Positions 17,236 to 26,613 of a stretch of DNA of 64,000 bases are shown piece after piece. The position numbers and the translations under genes were made by a program. Below the pieces are notes generated by a model. That model worked only from the letters and a program-made list of their open reading frames with translations, was not told the DNA's origin and did not search any database. Position 1 is the first letter of the stretch, and the number at the start of each line of letters is the position of its first letter. The stretch is from Coralloluteibacterium thermophilum (GTDB lineage Bacteria; Pseudomonadota; Gammaproteobacteria; Xanthomonadales; Xanthomonadaceae). The stretch is from the NCBI RefSeq assembly GCF_042654365.1, contig NZ_JBHSGG010000022.1:1-64000 (forward strand), read 5' to 3'.

Positions 17236-19362
17236 TCAACCGCCATCGGTCACGGCGGCGCGCGGCGCACCGGCCGCCGCCGCGCCGTGCTGCGGCCGGC
17301 ATTCCGCGCTGCCGTCGAAGCGGAACTCCTCCACCGGCACGGGCCGTCCCAGCAGGTAGCCCTGCAGCGCATCGCAGCCCAGCTCGCTCAGCACTTCGAG
17401 CTGGGCGCGCGTCTCCACGCCCTCGCCCACCACGGTGAGTTCGAGCGCGTCGCCCAGCGCGACGATGGCGCTGACGATGGCCGCATCCTCGCTGCCGCGG
17501 GCCAGCTCGCTGACGAAGCCGCGGTCGATCTTGAGTTCGTTGGCCGGCAGGCGCTTCAGGTACAGCAGGCTCGAGTAGCCGGTCCCGAAGTCGTCGATCG
17601 ACAGGCGCACGCCGAGCGCGGAGAGGGCCTCCAGCACCGCGTGGCTCGCCTCGACGTCCTGCATCGCGGTGGATTCGGTGATCTCCAGGATGAGCTGCTC
17701 CGGCGGGACGTCATGGGCGCGCAGCGCCCTGCCCACCGTCGCCACCAGTTCGGGGTGCGAGAACTGGAGCGCGGACAGGTTCACCGCCACCGCCAGCGGG
17801 GGACGGCCCTGCTCGCGCCACGCGCGGAGCTGCCGGCAGGCCTCGTCCAGCACCCACTCGCCGATCTGCAGGATGAGCCCGGTGCGCTCGGCGAGGTCGA
17901 TGAAGTCCGCCGGCGCGAGCAGGCCGCGCTCGGGATGGTTCCAGCGCAGCAGCGCCTCGGCGCCGGCGAGCACGCCGCTGCCCGCCTCGAACTTGGGCTG
18001 GTAGTGCAGCACGAACTCGCGCCTGCCCAGGGCCTGCCCCAGTTCGTGGATCAACTGGAGCTGGGCGCGGGCGTCGGCGGTCATCGACGGCGCGAAGTAG
18101 CTGTAGGTCCCGCGACCGCTGCCCTTGGCGTGGTACATCGCGGCGTCGGCGGCCGCCAGCAGCGCGGGCATGTCGTCGCCGTCGTGCGGGAACAGCGCGA
18201 TGCCGACGCTGGCGCCGACCGAGACCGGGGTGCCCTCGACCTGGCGCGGCAGGCGCAGCTCGGCGAGCACGCGCTCGGCGAGCGCGGCCGCATCGCTCGG
18301 CGTGTCGATCCGCGCGAGCAGGACGAACTCGTCGCCGCCGAGGCGCGCGAGCGTGTCTTCGGCGCGCACGCATGCGGCCAGGCCGCCGGCGACCTCGACG
18401 AGGAGGCGGTCCCCGCCGTGATGGCCGAAGGCGTCGTTGACCGCCTTGAAGCCGTCGAGGTCGATGAAGAGCAGCGCCAGCTGCGCGCCCTCGCGGCGCG
18501 CCGCCGCCATCGCCTTGCTCGCGCGGTCCTCCAGCAGCACGCGGTTCGGCAGCCGGGTCAGCGGGTCCTGCATCGCGAGCTGGGTGAGTTCGGCATTGGC
18601 CGCGGCGAGCGAATCCGCCAGCACCGCGGTGCGCTGCTCCATGCGCGCGTCGAGCACCGAGGTGAGCAGCGCCACCGCGAGCACCGCCAGCGCGATCACG
18701 ATGACCAGCCCGGCGATGCCGTCCTGCCCGAGCCCGTTCAGCGCGCCGCCGCAGAGGCTGCCCTCCGGGAATCCGGCGGCCGCCATTCCGGTGTAGTGCA
18801 TGCCGGCGATGGCCGCGCCCATCAGCGCCGCCGCGGCCAGTCTGCGCAGGCGCACGCGCGGGATGCCCCGCCGCAGGCGGAAGGCGATCCACAGTGCGGC
18901 GCCCGACGCCCCGACCGCGATGACCAGGGACGCGAGCACCAGCAGCGGGTCGTAGACGATGCCCGGCTGCAGCTTCATCGCGGCCATGCCGGTGTAGTGC
19001 ATGCCGGCGATGCCGCCGCCCATGACTACCATGCCGACGATCAGCCGCCGCCGCGGAAGGCCCTCCCCCGACACCAGGCCGAGCGCGAGCGCGGAGGCGG
19101 CCAGCGCCAGCAGCAGGGACAGCGCGGTGAGCGGAATGTCGTAGCCGACCTCGATGGGCAGGCGGAAGGCCAGCATGCCGATGAAGTGCATGGACCAGAT
19201 GCCGAAGCCCATCGCCACGGTCCCGCCGCCCAGCCACCACAGGCGCGCGCTGCCGCGGGCGGCGGACACGCGGCCGGCCATGTCCAGCGCCGTGTAGGCG
19301 GCGAGCACGGCGATGGCGATGGAGATCAGGACGAGGGGACGGTCGTAGGCACTCGCGAGCAT
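17236..19362 (-). CDS. MHYT-GGDEF-EAL cyclic-di-GMP protein
   Basis: 708 residues. The N-terminal seven-helix MHYT sensor domain (about 1-235) has the repeated motifs MHFIGM, MHYTGM and MHYTGM, proposed in this family to bind a metal and sense a diatomic gas. A GGDEF domain follows with an intact GGDEF near 339-343 and an I-site RAED five residues before it. The EAL domain has EALLRW near 467, NLSALQF, DDFGTGYSSL and KIDRGFV, so both cyclase and phosphodiesterase sites look intact. Inner membrane. Which activity dominates cannot be read from sequence. It is probably a single-gene transcript. Confidence 0.93.
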   Translation of the reverse strand: MLASAYDRPLVLISIAIAVLAAYTALDMAGRVSAARGSARLWWLGGGTVAMGFGIWSMHFIGMLAFRLPIEVGYDIPLTALSLLLALAASALALGLVSGEGLPRRRLIVGMVVMGGGIAGMHYTGMAAMKLQPGIVYDPLLVLASLVIAVGASGAALWIAFRLRRGIPRVRLRRLAAAALMGAAIAGMHYTGMAAAGFPEGSLCGGALNGLGQDGIAGLVIVIALAVLAVALLTSVLDARMEQRTAVLADSLAAANAELTQLAMQDPLTRLPNRVLLEDRASKAMAAARREGAQLALLFIDLDGFKAVNDAFGHHGGDRLLVEVAGGLAACVRAEDTLARLGGDEFVLLARIDTPSDAAALAERVLAELRLPRQVEGTPVSVGASVGIALFPHDGDDMPALLAAADAAMYHAKGSGRGTYSYFAPSMTADARAQLQLIHELGQALGRREFVLHYQPKFEAGSGVLAGAEALLRWNHPERGLLAPADFIDLAERTGLILQIGEWVLDEACRQLRAWREQGRPPLAVAVNLSALQFSHPELVATVGRALRAHDVPPEQLILEITESTAMQDVEASHAVLEALSALGVRLSIDDFGTGYSSLLYLKRLPANELKIDRGFVSELARGSEDAAIVSAIVALGDALELTVVGEGVETRAQLEVLSELGCDALQGYLLGRPVPVEEFRFDGSAECRPQHGAAAAGAPRAAVTDGG

Positions 19363-19518
19363 GTGGGGTCCGGGGGGCGGGTGAAGCGCGGGCCGCTCAC
19401 GGAGCTCGCTCGCGGGAGGACAGATCGGCCGGTGCGCCCGGGGCTTGAGCCCACGCCCGCACGGCGGTTCAGCCGGCCTTCCTGCGGGGCCGGCACGCAG
19501 CGTTGCGGAAACGGCGGG

Positions 19519-20262
19519 TCAGCCGGCCGTCGGCGCGGCGGCGGGCGCGAGGTCCGGGCCCAGCGCGACCCGCTCGTCGAACACGAAGCAGGCGCCGTCG
19601 TAGCCCTGCCCGCCCACGCGCTCGAAGTACCCGAGGATGCCGCCGTCGAGCTGGAGCACGTTCTCCATGCCGGTCGCGCGCATCCACAGCGCGGCCTTCT
19701 CGCAGCGGATGCCGCCGGTGCAGAAGCTGACGACCGTGGCGTCGGTCAGCGATTCGCGGTGCGGGGCCAGCGCCTCGGGGAGGTCGGTGAAGTTGTCGAT
19801 CGGCAGCGTGAGCGCCCCGGCGAAGGTGCCGTAGGCGACCTCCTCGCGGTTGCGGGTGTCGAGCAGGACCAGCCTGCGCCCCGCGTCGTCGCGGCCCTGC
19901 GCGAGCCAGCGCGCCAGCGTCTCCGGTGCCACCTCCGGCGCGCGCCCGGCGAGCGGCGAGGCGTTCTCGCGGCGGAAGGCGATGATCTCGCGCTTGACCT
20001 TGACCTTCAGCCGCGCGAACGGCGGCGTGGCGCTGCGGCTGTACTTCGCGCGCAGGTCGCCGAAGCCCGGTTCCGCACGGACCAGCTCGACGTGCGCGCG
20101 GACCGCGGCCTCCGCGCCGGCGAGGAACAGGTTCACGCCCTCGGGCGCGACGAGCACGGTGCCGCGCAGGCCGGCATCGGCGGCATGCGCGCGCAGGCGC
20201 GCTGCCAGCGCGGCGGGCGCCTCGACGGGAGCGAAGTGATAGGCGGCGACGTTCAGGACCAT
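19519..20262 (-). CDS. trhO: tRNA uridine(34) hydroxylase TrhO (rhodanese family)
   Basis: 247 residues, matching the shorter YceA/TrhO proteins. An N-terminal acylphosphatase-like domain (about 1-95) is followed by a rhodanese domain with the catalytic loop CTGGIRCEKA near 179-188. The family performs oxygen-dependent hydroxylation of uridine 34 in certain tRNAs to 5-hydroxyuridine. Cytoplasmic. Divergent from the PHP-type gene across about 200 bp. The call is firm at family level. Confidence 0.9.
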   Translation of the reverse strand: MVLNVAAYHFAPVEAPAALAARLRAHAADAGLRGTVLVAPEGVNLFLAGAEAAVRAHVELVRAEPGFGDLRAKYSRSATPPFARLKVKVKREIIAFRRENASPLAGRAPEVAPETLARWLAQGRDDAGRRLVLLDTRNREEVAYGTFAGALTLPIDNFTDLPEALAPHRESLTDATVVSFCTGGIRCEKAALWMRATGMENVLQLDGGILGYFERVGGQGYDGACFVFDERVALGPDLAPAAAPTAG

Positions 20263-20460
20263 CGCGGAAGTGTAGAGCCTGCCGCGCGCTTTGCGGCCGG
20301 GTGGGTGGGCCCTCGGGCGCGGAGGCGGCCCGCGGGAGCGGCGTCGGCGACGCGTGCCCGGTCGCGGCGCGACCGCGCGGCCCGCACTGCTGCAACACGC
20401 ACGTCACGGCGCCGGGTTCTGATGGCGGATTTACCCATCGCCCAGGAGCCACGCCTCACC

Positions 20461-21888
20461 ATGAGCGCCCCGCACGCCGCCCTCCCCTCCGCTTCCCGGC
20501 GAACCCGCGCCCGCCGCGGCCTGACCGTCCTCGCCGCCGCGCTCTGCGCCCTGGCCGCCGGCACGGCCCTGGCCGACGACCGCGAGTGGCTGGCCGGCGA
20601 CCACCACGTCCACAGCGAGTGGAGCGTGACCTGGGACTGGAGCACCTATCCGCCCAAGCCGATCCGCGGCGGCGACTCGGAGCACGCCATCCTCGACAAC
20701 GCGCGCCAGGCGCACGCGCACGGACTGAGCTGGATGGTCTCCACCGACCACGGCGGCCCGGGCCACTCGCGGGTCAACGCGCAGAAGGCCTACCCCGCCC
20801 TGCTGGAGGCGCGCGCGGCGGTGCCGGAGCTGATGATCTTCTACGGGATGGAATTCGACGTGCCCGCCGCCGAGCACGCCTCGCTGATCATCCCGATCCA
20901 CGACGACGAGCGCGACCAGCTGTTCCGGATCGAGTCCGGCTACAACCGCCGCGAGGTGCACGAGGATCCCTCGCGCAACACCGAGGCCTTCATGCTGGAG
21001 GCGCTGGCCTTCATGCGCGCGCTCGATCCCACGCCGGTGCTGTTCGTCAACCATCCCTCGCGCACCGCCACGGCGCACGGCGCCTGGGGCGACGTGACCC
21101 CGCGCGAGCTGCGTGCCTGGCAGGACGCGGCACCCGAGGTGCTGGTCGGCATGGAAGGCGCGCCGGGCCACCAGGCCAGCCGCGAGACCCGCGGCCTCTA
21201 CCGCAACGCCGCAGCGCCGACCTACGGCGGCTTCGACCAGATGACCGCGACCGTCGGCGGCGTCTGGGACGGCATGCTCGCCGAAGGCCGCCGGTTCTGG
21301 ATCACGGCGACCTCCGACTCGCACGTGCATGCGAGCCGCGGCGGCGCCGACTTCCATCCGGGCGAATACAGCAAGACCTGGATCCATGCGCGCCGCGACC
21401 CGGCGGGCGTCCTCGACGCCCTGCGCGCCGGCCGCATGTTCGTCGCCACCGGCGACCTCGTGGACCGGCTCGAACTGGAGGTGAGCGTCGCCGGCGAGCC
21501 TGCGCGCATGGCGACGCTGGGCGAACGCCTGGAGGTGCCGGCCGGCGCGGACGTGCACGTCCGCCTCGCGCTGCGCCAACCGGCCAGGAACGCCAACGGC
21601 CCGGTGCCGCCCCTGCACCACGTCGAGCTGATCGAGGGACGCGCGGGCGAGACCGCCCCGGTCATGCACCGGATGGCGCTGGACGCCGGCGGCTGGGAGC
21701 GCGACGGCGAGTGGATCCGCATGGAGTGGCGCCTGGAGGACGTGCGCGAGGCCCGCTTCGTCCGCGTCCGCGGCACCAACACCGACGAGATGGAGCCGCA
21801 GCCCGACGTCGCCGGCGAGGACCCTTGGGAGGATCTCTGGTTCTACTCGAACCCCGTGTTCATCGCGCCCGCCGACGCGGGCGCCTGA
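20461..21888 (+). CDS. Secreted CehA/McbA-type PHP metallohydrolase
   Basis: About 475 residues with a signal peptide (basic RRTRARRG, hydrophobic core, cleavage near ALA-DD at 38-39). Metal-binding motifs typical of PHP-fold phosphoesterases follow: DHHVHSEW at 47-54, STDHGG near 98, a middle NHPSR, and TSDSHVH. This arrangement matches CehA/McbA-type metallohydrolases, a broad family that includes carbamate hydrolases and phosphoesterases; the substrate here cannot be told. The C-terminus is a beta-rich domain. The ATG at 20461 is preferred; an in-frame ATG 13 codons upstream is possible. Confidence 0.8.
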   Translation: MSAPHAALPSASRRTRARRGLTVLAAALCALAAGTALADDREWLAGDHHVHSEWSVTWDWSTYPPKPIRGGDSEHAILDNARQAHAHGLSWMVSTDHGGPGHSRVNAQKAYPALLEARAAVPELMIFYGMEFDVPAAEHASLIIPIHDDERDQLFRIESGYNRREVHEDPSRNTEAFMLEALAFMRALDPTPVLFVNHPSRTATAHGAWGDVTPRELRAWQDAAPEVLVGMEGAPGHQASRETRGLYRNAAAPTYGGFDQMTATVGGVWDGMLAEGRRFWITATSDSHVHASRGGADFHPGEYSKTWIHARRDPAGVLDALRAGRMFVATGDLVDRLELEVSVAGEPARMATLGERLEVPAGADVHVRLALRQPARNANGPVPPLHHVELIEGRAGETAPVMHRMALDAGGWERDGEWIRMEWRLEDVREARFVRVRGTNTDEMEPQPDVAGEDPWEDLWFYSNPVFIAPADAGA

Positions 21889-21891
21889 GGC

Positions 21892-22044
21892 TCAGAACGG
21901 CCAGGGCAGTCCGAGCAGCGGCGCGGCCAGCCAGTAGATGCCGAGCCCGATCAGCACCCACAGCACCAGCCGGAGCAGGGCTCCGGCGATCTTCAGCGCA
22001 ACCACGATCGCCACGACCAGCAGCAGGACGACGACCGGCTCCAT
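21892..22044 (-). CDS. Small membrane protein, 50 aa
   Basis: A 50-residue protein consisting of two hydrophobic segments (about 3-16 and 24-43) separated by KIAGALLR and ending GLPWPF. The ATG is preceded by CGGAGT at good spacing. It converges on the PHP-type gene, with stop codons 3 bases apart. Small two-helix membrane proteins of this type are common and usually uncharacterised. Codon usage is GC-rich like its neighbours, and the ORF ends neatly with a polar C-terminus, which supports a real gene. Confidence 0.6.
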   Translation of the reverse strand: MEPVVVLLLVVAIVVALKIAGALLRLVLWVLIGLGIYWLAAPLLGLPWPF

Positions 22045-22059
22045 GGGCGACTCCGGATG

Positions 22060-22612
22060 GGAAGCCCGGGATTATGCGACTTGGGAAGTGAGAGGTCAGG
22101 ATGTTGAGGAACGAGGGAAGGCACGCGGCCACGGCCCGCCTCCCACGCATTCCTCACCCTCGCCGCACGCACCCAGCAACGCGCTGCGCGCGCTCACCCC
22201 CATCCCAGCCTTCCCCCGCAGGCGGGGGAAGGAGCTTTGCAGCGAGAGATGAGGAGGCAGAAACGAGAGGAGGCGCACGCACTGGCACCAGCCATCGTTC
22301 CCCGCTCCTCCGCACCCACTCCTCAAACCCCACCCGCCCCCTCCCCCGCGGACAGCGGGGGAGGGTTGGGGAGGGGGCGCTTCTGCTGCGGGATGTGAGA
22401 CAGGAGGAGTGAGAAAAGAGGAGAGGTGGCTGTCTGGACTTGCTTCACTCCGCTCCGTGCATTCCTCGAAGCAGCGCGCTGCGCGCGCTCGCCCCCATCC
22501 CGGCCTTTCCCCCCGCAGGCGGGGGAAGGCGCTTTGCGGCGAAGGAGCGAGAAACGAGGAGCACGCCCGCTCCTGCTCGCTCCTCACTCCTCCTCACTCT
22601 TCCTCCTCAGAA
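22060..22612. repeat. Hairpin and heptad repeat block
   Basis: A gene-free stretch holding hairpin A near 22208-22232, hairpin B near 22342-22370 and a second, altered hairpin A near 22504-22532. Runs of degenerate 7-bp GA-rich or CT-rich repeats lie between them (for example GTGAGAC AGGAGGA GTGAGAA near 22396-22416). It is a dispersed relative of the two long arrays, about two units long. The block ends just before the stop of the lipase gene. Confidence 0.85.
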
Positions 22613-22615
22613 CCG

Positions 22616-23326
22616 TCACTGGATCAGGTCCACCTGCCGCGCCGCGGTGTATTCCAGCAGGCCGAAGTGCCCGTACACGTAGGTGTCGCTGCCGTCCTCG
22701 CCGTCGATGCGGGAACTGTGGACGCCGCCGACGGTACAGACGCCGGTCAGGCAGACCACCTGGTCGGCGTAGGACTTGATCGAGTACATGCGCGCGCCAA
22801 AGGAGCGGTTGGCGAGCGAATTGACCAGCGGGCTGTTCATCGACAGCCCCTGGGCGCCGCAGGTGGTGGTGGCGACGTTCCAGGGATAGGTGCCGCAGGA
22901 ACGCAGCCCGCGGAAGGCGCCGGCGATGCCGACGAAGGCGTCCACGTAGCCCTGCATGCCCAGCGCCTGGATGCGGCTGGCCGCCAGCGTGGCGCCCATG
23001 GAGTGGCCGATCACGTCGATCCGCCCCGTGCAGGAGGCGGCGGCGGCGTCCACCAGCGCGGCATCGACCGGCACCGTCTCGCTGCCGGCGTGGTCGTTGC
23101 AGGCCGCGCAGATCTTGCTGCCCCAGTCGGGGCGGAAGATCTGCCCGGGCGACCAGCCGCGCCGGAGCAGCTCCTGGTAGGTGTTGTCGAACTGCGACGG
23201 CGTGCCGGTGTTGCCGTGCACCAGCACCACCGCGTCGCGGCAGGCCTGGGCGAAGGCCAGCCCCGGCGCCAGCGCGAGCAGAGCGATCGTCACGAGCGCC
23301 CAGGGCGCCCCGCGGAATCGAGCCAT
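22616..23326 (-). CDS. Secreted class 2 lipase/esterase
   Basis: About 236 residues. The start is placed at the ATG giving MARFRGAPWALVTIALL, after a GGGAGGG ribosome-binding site. A signal peptide is predicted with cleavage near AFA-QA. The alpha/beta-hydrolase features are VVLVHGNTG (oxyanion region), the nucleophile elbow GHSMG and a late YGHFGLLE histidine. Several cysteines (CAAC, SCGTYPWN, CTGVC) suggest disulfides. It resembles Lipase_2-type enzymes and also the PhaZ7-type polyester depolymerases, so the substrate could be a lipid ester or a polyester. Confidence 0.8.
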   Translation of the reverse strand: MARFRGAPWALVTIALLALAPGLAFAQACRDAVVLVHGNTGTPSQFDNTYQELLRRGWSPGQIFRPDWGSKICAACNDHAGSETVPVDAALVDAAAASCTGRIDVIGHSMGATLAASRIQALGMQGYVDAFVGIAGAFRGLRSCGTYPWNVATTTCGAQGLSMNSPLVNSLANRSFGARMYSIKSYADQVVCLTGVCTVGGVHSSRIDGEDGSDTYVYGHFGLLEYTAARQVDLIQ

Positions 23327-23512
23327 GTCATCCCTCCCGGCCGCCGCGCGCACCTGGATGGCACGTCTGTGGACGACGGCGGCCCGACCCTAGCGCGACC
23401 GACGCCGGCAGCCACCTGTACCAAGGGGCATGTGCCGGTGGCTCCGGCCGCGCGCCGCCGCGCCGGGCGCGCGCATGCGCTACCCTCCCCGCCCCTCGTC
23501 GAGCGCCCCGCC

Positions 23513-23953
23513 ATGCGTCCCATCGCCGCCCTCCTCTGCCTGCTCCTCGTCGCCGCACTCGCGGCGTGCACCGATCCCGGCCCGCCGCCGGGCGGCAGCG
23601 TGGACGAACTCACGCGCATCGACGAAGCGAGCGGCGAAGGCCCCGTGGCGACCCCGGGCAGCACGGTGACCGTGCACTACACCGGCTGGCTCTACGACGA
23701 GGACGCGCCGCGGCAGCGCGGGGCGAAGTTCGACAGCTCGCACGACCGCGGCGAGCCCTTCTCCTTCCTGCTCGGCGCAGGACGCGTGATCCGCGGCTGG
23801 GACGACGGCGTCGCCGGCATGCGCGTCGGCGGCCGCCGGGTGCTGCTCATTCCGGCCGAGGAGGCCTATGGCCGGCGCGGCGCCGGGCGGGCCATCCCGC
23901 CCAACGCCTCGCTCGTGTTCGAGGTCGAACTGCTCGGCGTCGAAACGCCCTGA
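23513..23953 (+). CDS. FKBP-type peptidyl-prolyl isomerase lipoprotein
   Basis: 146 residues. An N-terminal lipoprotein signal has the lipobox LAAC, giving a lipidated cysteine near residue 21. A single FKBP domain follows, with VTVHYTGWLYD, GAKFDSSHDRGEPFSF, VIRGWDDGVAGM and IPPNASLVFEVELL, all standard active-site landmarks. Probably an envelope-anchored prolyl isomerase assisting folding outside the cytoplasm. Its TGA overlaps the ATG of the flavoprotein gene by one base (TGATG), so the two genes are co-transcribed. Confidence 0.9.
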   Translation: MRPIAALLCLLLVAALAACTDPGPPPGGSVDELTRIDEASGEGPVATPGSTVTVHYTGWLYDEDAPRQRGAKFDSSHDRGEPFSFLLGAGRVIRGWDDGVAGMRVGGRRVLLIPAEEAYGRRGAGRAIPPNASLVFEVELLGVETP

Positions 23954-25203
23954 TGCCGGCCGATGCGGTGCACGCGCCCGGGGCCGTCGTCGTCGGCGGG
24001 GGCCCGGCCGGGCTGATGGCGGCCGAGGTGCTGCGCGCCGCGGGCATCGAGGTCGACCTGTACGAGGCCAAGGGTTCGGTCGGCCGCAAGTTCCTCATCG
24101 CCGGCAAGGGCGGCCTCAACCTCACCCACTCGGACCCGTTCGGGACCTTCGTGGGGCGCTACCGCGAGCGCGCGGACGCCGTGGCGGACTGGCTGCGCGA
24201 CTTCGATGCCGACGCGCTGCGCGCCTGGGCCCGCGGGCTGGGGGTGGAGACCTACGTCGGCAGCTCGGGCCGCGTGTTCCCGCTCGACCGCAAGGCGGCG
24301 CCCCTGCTGCGCGGCTGGGTCCGGCGGCTCAAGGACAGCGGCGTGCGCATCCACGTCAACCACCGCTGGCGCGGCTGGAGCGAGGACGGCCTGCTGTGCT
24401 TCGACACGCCCGACGGCTCACGCCGGGTCCGTGCCGAGGCCACCCTGCTGGCCCTGGGCGGCGGGAGCTGGCCGCAGCTCGGCTCGGACGGCGCGTGGCA
24501 GGCGCTGCTGCGCGCCCAGGGCGTCGAGGTCGCGCCGCTGGCGCCCGCCAACTGCGGCTTCGACGTGGGCTGGAGCGCGCACCTCGCGGAACGCCACGCG
24601 GGGGCGCCGCTGAAGCCCGTGGTGGCCCACTGGCTCGGCGCCGACGGCACGGAACGGGCGCTGCAGGGCGAATGCGTCCTCACCGCGACCGGCATCGAGG
24701 GCAGCCTGGTGTACGCCATCGGCGCCGACCTGCGCGCGGCGATCGCGCGCGAGGGCGAGGCCGTGCTGCATCTCGACCTCGCGCCGGGCCGGCCGCTCGC
24801 GCGCCTGGCCACGGCGCTGTCCCAGCCCCGCCGCGGCCGCTCGCTCGGCGAGCACCTCCGCCGCCACACCGGCCTGGACGGGGCCAAGCTCGCGCTCGTG
24901 CACGAGAGCATCGACCGCGCGCGGCCGCCGGAACCGGACGCGCTGGCCGCGCTGGTCAAGCGCCTGCCGCTGCGCCTGCGCGCGCCGCGCCCGCTGCCCG
25001 AGGCCATCAGCAGCGCCGGCGGCGTGCGCCTGGAGGCGACGACCGCCGGGCTCGAACTGCGCACCCTGCCCGGCGTGTTCTGCGCCGGCGAGATGCTCGA
25101 CTGGGAAGCGCCGACCGGCGGCTACCTGCTGGCCGCCTGCTTCGCCAGCGGTCGCCATGCCGGCCTGGCGATGGCGCGCCGGCTGCAGCGCGGCGCACCC
25201 TGA
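23953..25203 (+). CDS. HI0933/BaiN-type FAD-dependent oxidoreductase
   Basis: 416 residues. The N-terminal FAD-binding motif VVVGGGPAGLMAAEVLRAAG, then KFLIAGKGGLNLTHSDP, define the HI0933-like flavoprotein family. The end GVFCAGEMLDWEAPTGGYLL is the second conserved family block. The closest subgroup I recall is the TIGR03862-type flavoprotein. The substrate is unknown. It starts at the stop of the FKBP gene. No membrane segment or signal peptide. Confidence 0.85.
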   Translation: MPADAVHAPGAVVVGGGPAGLMAAEVLRAAGIEVDLYEAKGSVGRKFLIAGKGGLNLTHSDPFGTFVGRYRERADAVADWLRDFDADALRAWARGLGVETYVGSSGRVFPLDRKAAPLLRGWVRRLKDSGVRIHVNHRWRGWSEDGLLCFDTPDGSRRVRAEATLLALGGGSWPQLGSDGAWQALLRAQGVEVAPLAPANCGFDVGWSAHLAERHAGAPLKPVVAHWLGADGTERALQGECVLTATGIEGSLVYAIGADLRAAIAREGEAVLHLDLAPGRPLARLATALSQPRRGRSLGEHLRRHTGLDGAKLALVHESIDRARPPEPDALAALVKRLPLRLRAPRPLPEAISSAGGVRLEATTAGLELRTLPGVFCAGEMLDWEAPTGGYLLAACFASGRHAGLAMARRLQRGAP

Positions 25204-25306
25204 GCGGGCGTCGCCACCGCAGGATGCATGACGCGGCACGCCCGGCTCGGCGACAATCGTCGGCTGCCCTCGGGCAGCAGGTTCGTATCGGCACGGGGGA
25301 TCGGCG

Positions 25307-26110
25307 GTGAACGCGGGACGCAGCAAGAGGACATCCTCGGGGACGGGCGCCGCCGCGGCCTGGCTGATCGCCGGCGTGCTCGCGGCGTGTGCCGCCCTCC
25401 TCGGTCCGTCCTGGGCGCTGGCGCAGCTCGACGCTACGCCCGCCGCACTGGTCGCCGCGCATGCCTACCGCCTGCCACTGGCCGTCGGGCTGTTCTCGCT
25501 GGCGCTGCTGGCGGCGGTCACCGTCCTGTGGCGCCGACACGGCTTCCGCACCGCCCCGCCCGTGGTGCGCGCGCTCGCAGCGCTGCCGGCACACGAGGTC
25601 GAGGCACTGGTGGCCGAGGCCCATCGCCAGCGCGGTTTCCTCGTCCACCGCACCGCGCTGGGCGGCGCGGACGGCGCCAACCTCGTCCTCCGCCGCGACC
25701 GGCAGGTCGCACTGCTGCAATGCGCGCACTGGCGCCGCAGGATCCGCCTCGCGCACCTGCAGAAACTCTGGCAGCTCGTGCAGGACCACCGCGCCGACCG
25801 CCTCGTGGTGCTCGGCCTGCGCGACGTCGCCCCCGACGCCCTCGCCTTCGCGCGCGGCCACGCCATCGAACTGGTCGTCGACGACGCATTGCTCGCCCTG
25901 GTCGAGACCATTCCGAAGGACGACGCGGTCCTGCCGCCGCCCGAGGACACGACGCCGCCCCCGAAGGTGGTCGGCTGCTCCACGGTCTCGACCGCGCCGG
26001 CCTGCCCGCTGTGCCAGGCGCCGACGCGCCTGGTGCGGCGACACGACACGCAGCGTCCCTACTGGCGCTGCGTGCGCGCCCCGGACTGCGACGGCACGCA
26101 CGCCGCCTGA
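25307..26110 (+). CDS. Membrane-anchored Mrr-like protein with zinc finger, active site degenerate
   Basis: 267 residues, starting at a GTG with a GGGGGA ribosome-binding site. Two membrane segments (about 17-38 and 57-76) are followed by an Mrr-type restriction-endonuclease-like domain (about 95-200) and a C-terminal C4 zinc finger (C233, C236, C255, C261) like those of topoisomerase I tails. In active Mrr domains the strand reads D-L-V-L and then Q-C-K. Here these are N125-LVL and Q138-C-A140, so the acidic and lysine catalytic residues both seem to be replaced. It is probably a DNA- or RNA-binding membrane protein rather than a nuclease. Confidence 0.7.
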   Translation: MNAGRSKRTSSGTGAAAAWLIAGVLAACAALLGPSWALAQLDATPAALVAAHAYRLPLAVGLFSLALLAAVTVLWRRHGFRTAPPVVRALAALPAHEVEALVAEAHRQRGFLVHRTALGGADGANLVLRRDRQVALLQCAHWRRRIRLAHLQKLWQLVQDHRADRLVVLGLRDVAPDALAFARGHAIELVVDDALLALVETIPKDDAVLPPPEDTTPPPKVVGCSTVSTAPACPLCQAPTRLVRRHDTQRPYWRCVRAPDCDGTHAA

Positions 26111-26205
26111 ACCGCCGGGCGCGCTCTCGACGCGCCGCGAATGTCCTTGCCGCTAGCGTCGGGTGCTGCAGCCGTCGGGCTGCATCGACCCGAACAGGAC
26201 AGCGC

Positions 26206-26613
26206 ATGCACATCCAGACCAACACCGACAACCACATCGAAGGCCGCGATTCGCTGGCGGAGCACGTCGAGCACGTGGTGGAGACCCAGCTCGCCCGCTT
26301 CCGGGACCGGATCACGCGCGTGGAGGTCCACCTCGGCGACGTGAACGGCGGCAAGTCGGGCAGCGGCGACAAGCGCTGCATGATGGAGGTACGGCCGGCG
26401 GGGTTGCCGCCGATCAGCGTCACCGCACACGCCGACAACCTGCGCGACGCCATCCGCGGCGCCGCCGCGAAGCTGCAGAGCGCGCTGGGCTCGGCGCTGG
26501 GCAAGCGCGCCGACCAGGGCCGCGCCCCGGGTGCGCCCGCACCGCAGTCCGAACAGGCGGGGGCGGACGAGGAGATCGACGAGGCGCCGCACCAGGCCGG
26601 CGCGGGCGGCTAG
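26206..26613 (+). CDS. HPF/RaiA-like ribosome-associated protein
   Basis: 135 residues. The beta-alpha-beta-beta-beta-alpha core (1-100) includes ITRVEVHLGDVNGG, KRCMMEVRPAGLPPISVTA and DNLRDAIRGAAAKL, which matches the HPF/RaiA family (PF02482) that binds ribosomes in the decoding region during stationary phase or stress. A low-complexity acidic tail (about 105-135) follows instead of the C-terminal dimerisation domain of long HPFs. An AGGACA ribosome-binding site lies upstream. A second such gene may exist elsewhere, for example near rpoN; this copy stands alone. Confidence 0.8.
   Translation: MHIQTNTDNHIEGRDSLAEHVEHVVETQLARFRDRITRVEVHLGDVNGGKSGSGDKRCMMEVRPAGLPPISVTAHADNLRDAIRGAAAKLQSALGSALGKRADQGRAPGAPAPQSEQAGADEEIDEAPHQAGAGG

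Noticed and set aside
15568..21888. A 2106-residue plus-strand open frame
   Set aside because: Only its last part (from 20461) is a real gene. The rest runs antisense to the TldD copy, the MHYT-GGDEF-EAL gene and trhO and has low-complexity Ala/Arg/Gly content typical of GC-rich shadow frames.
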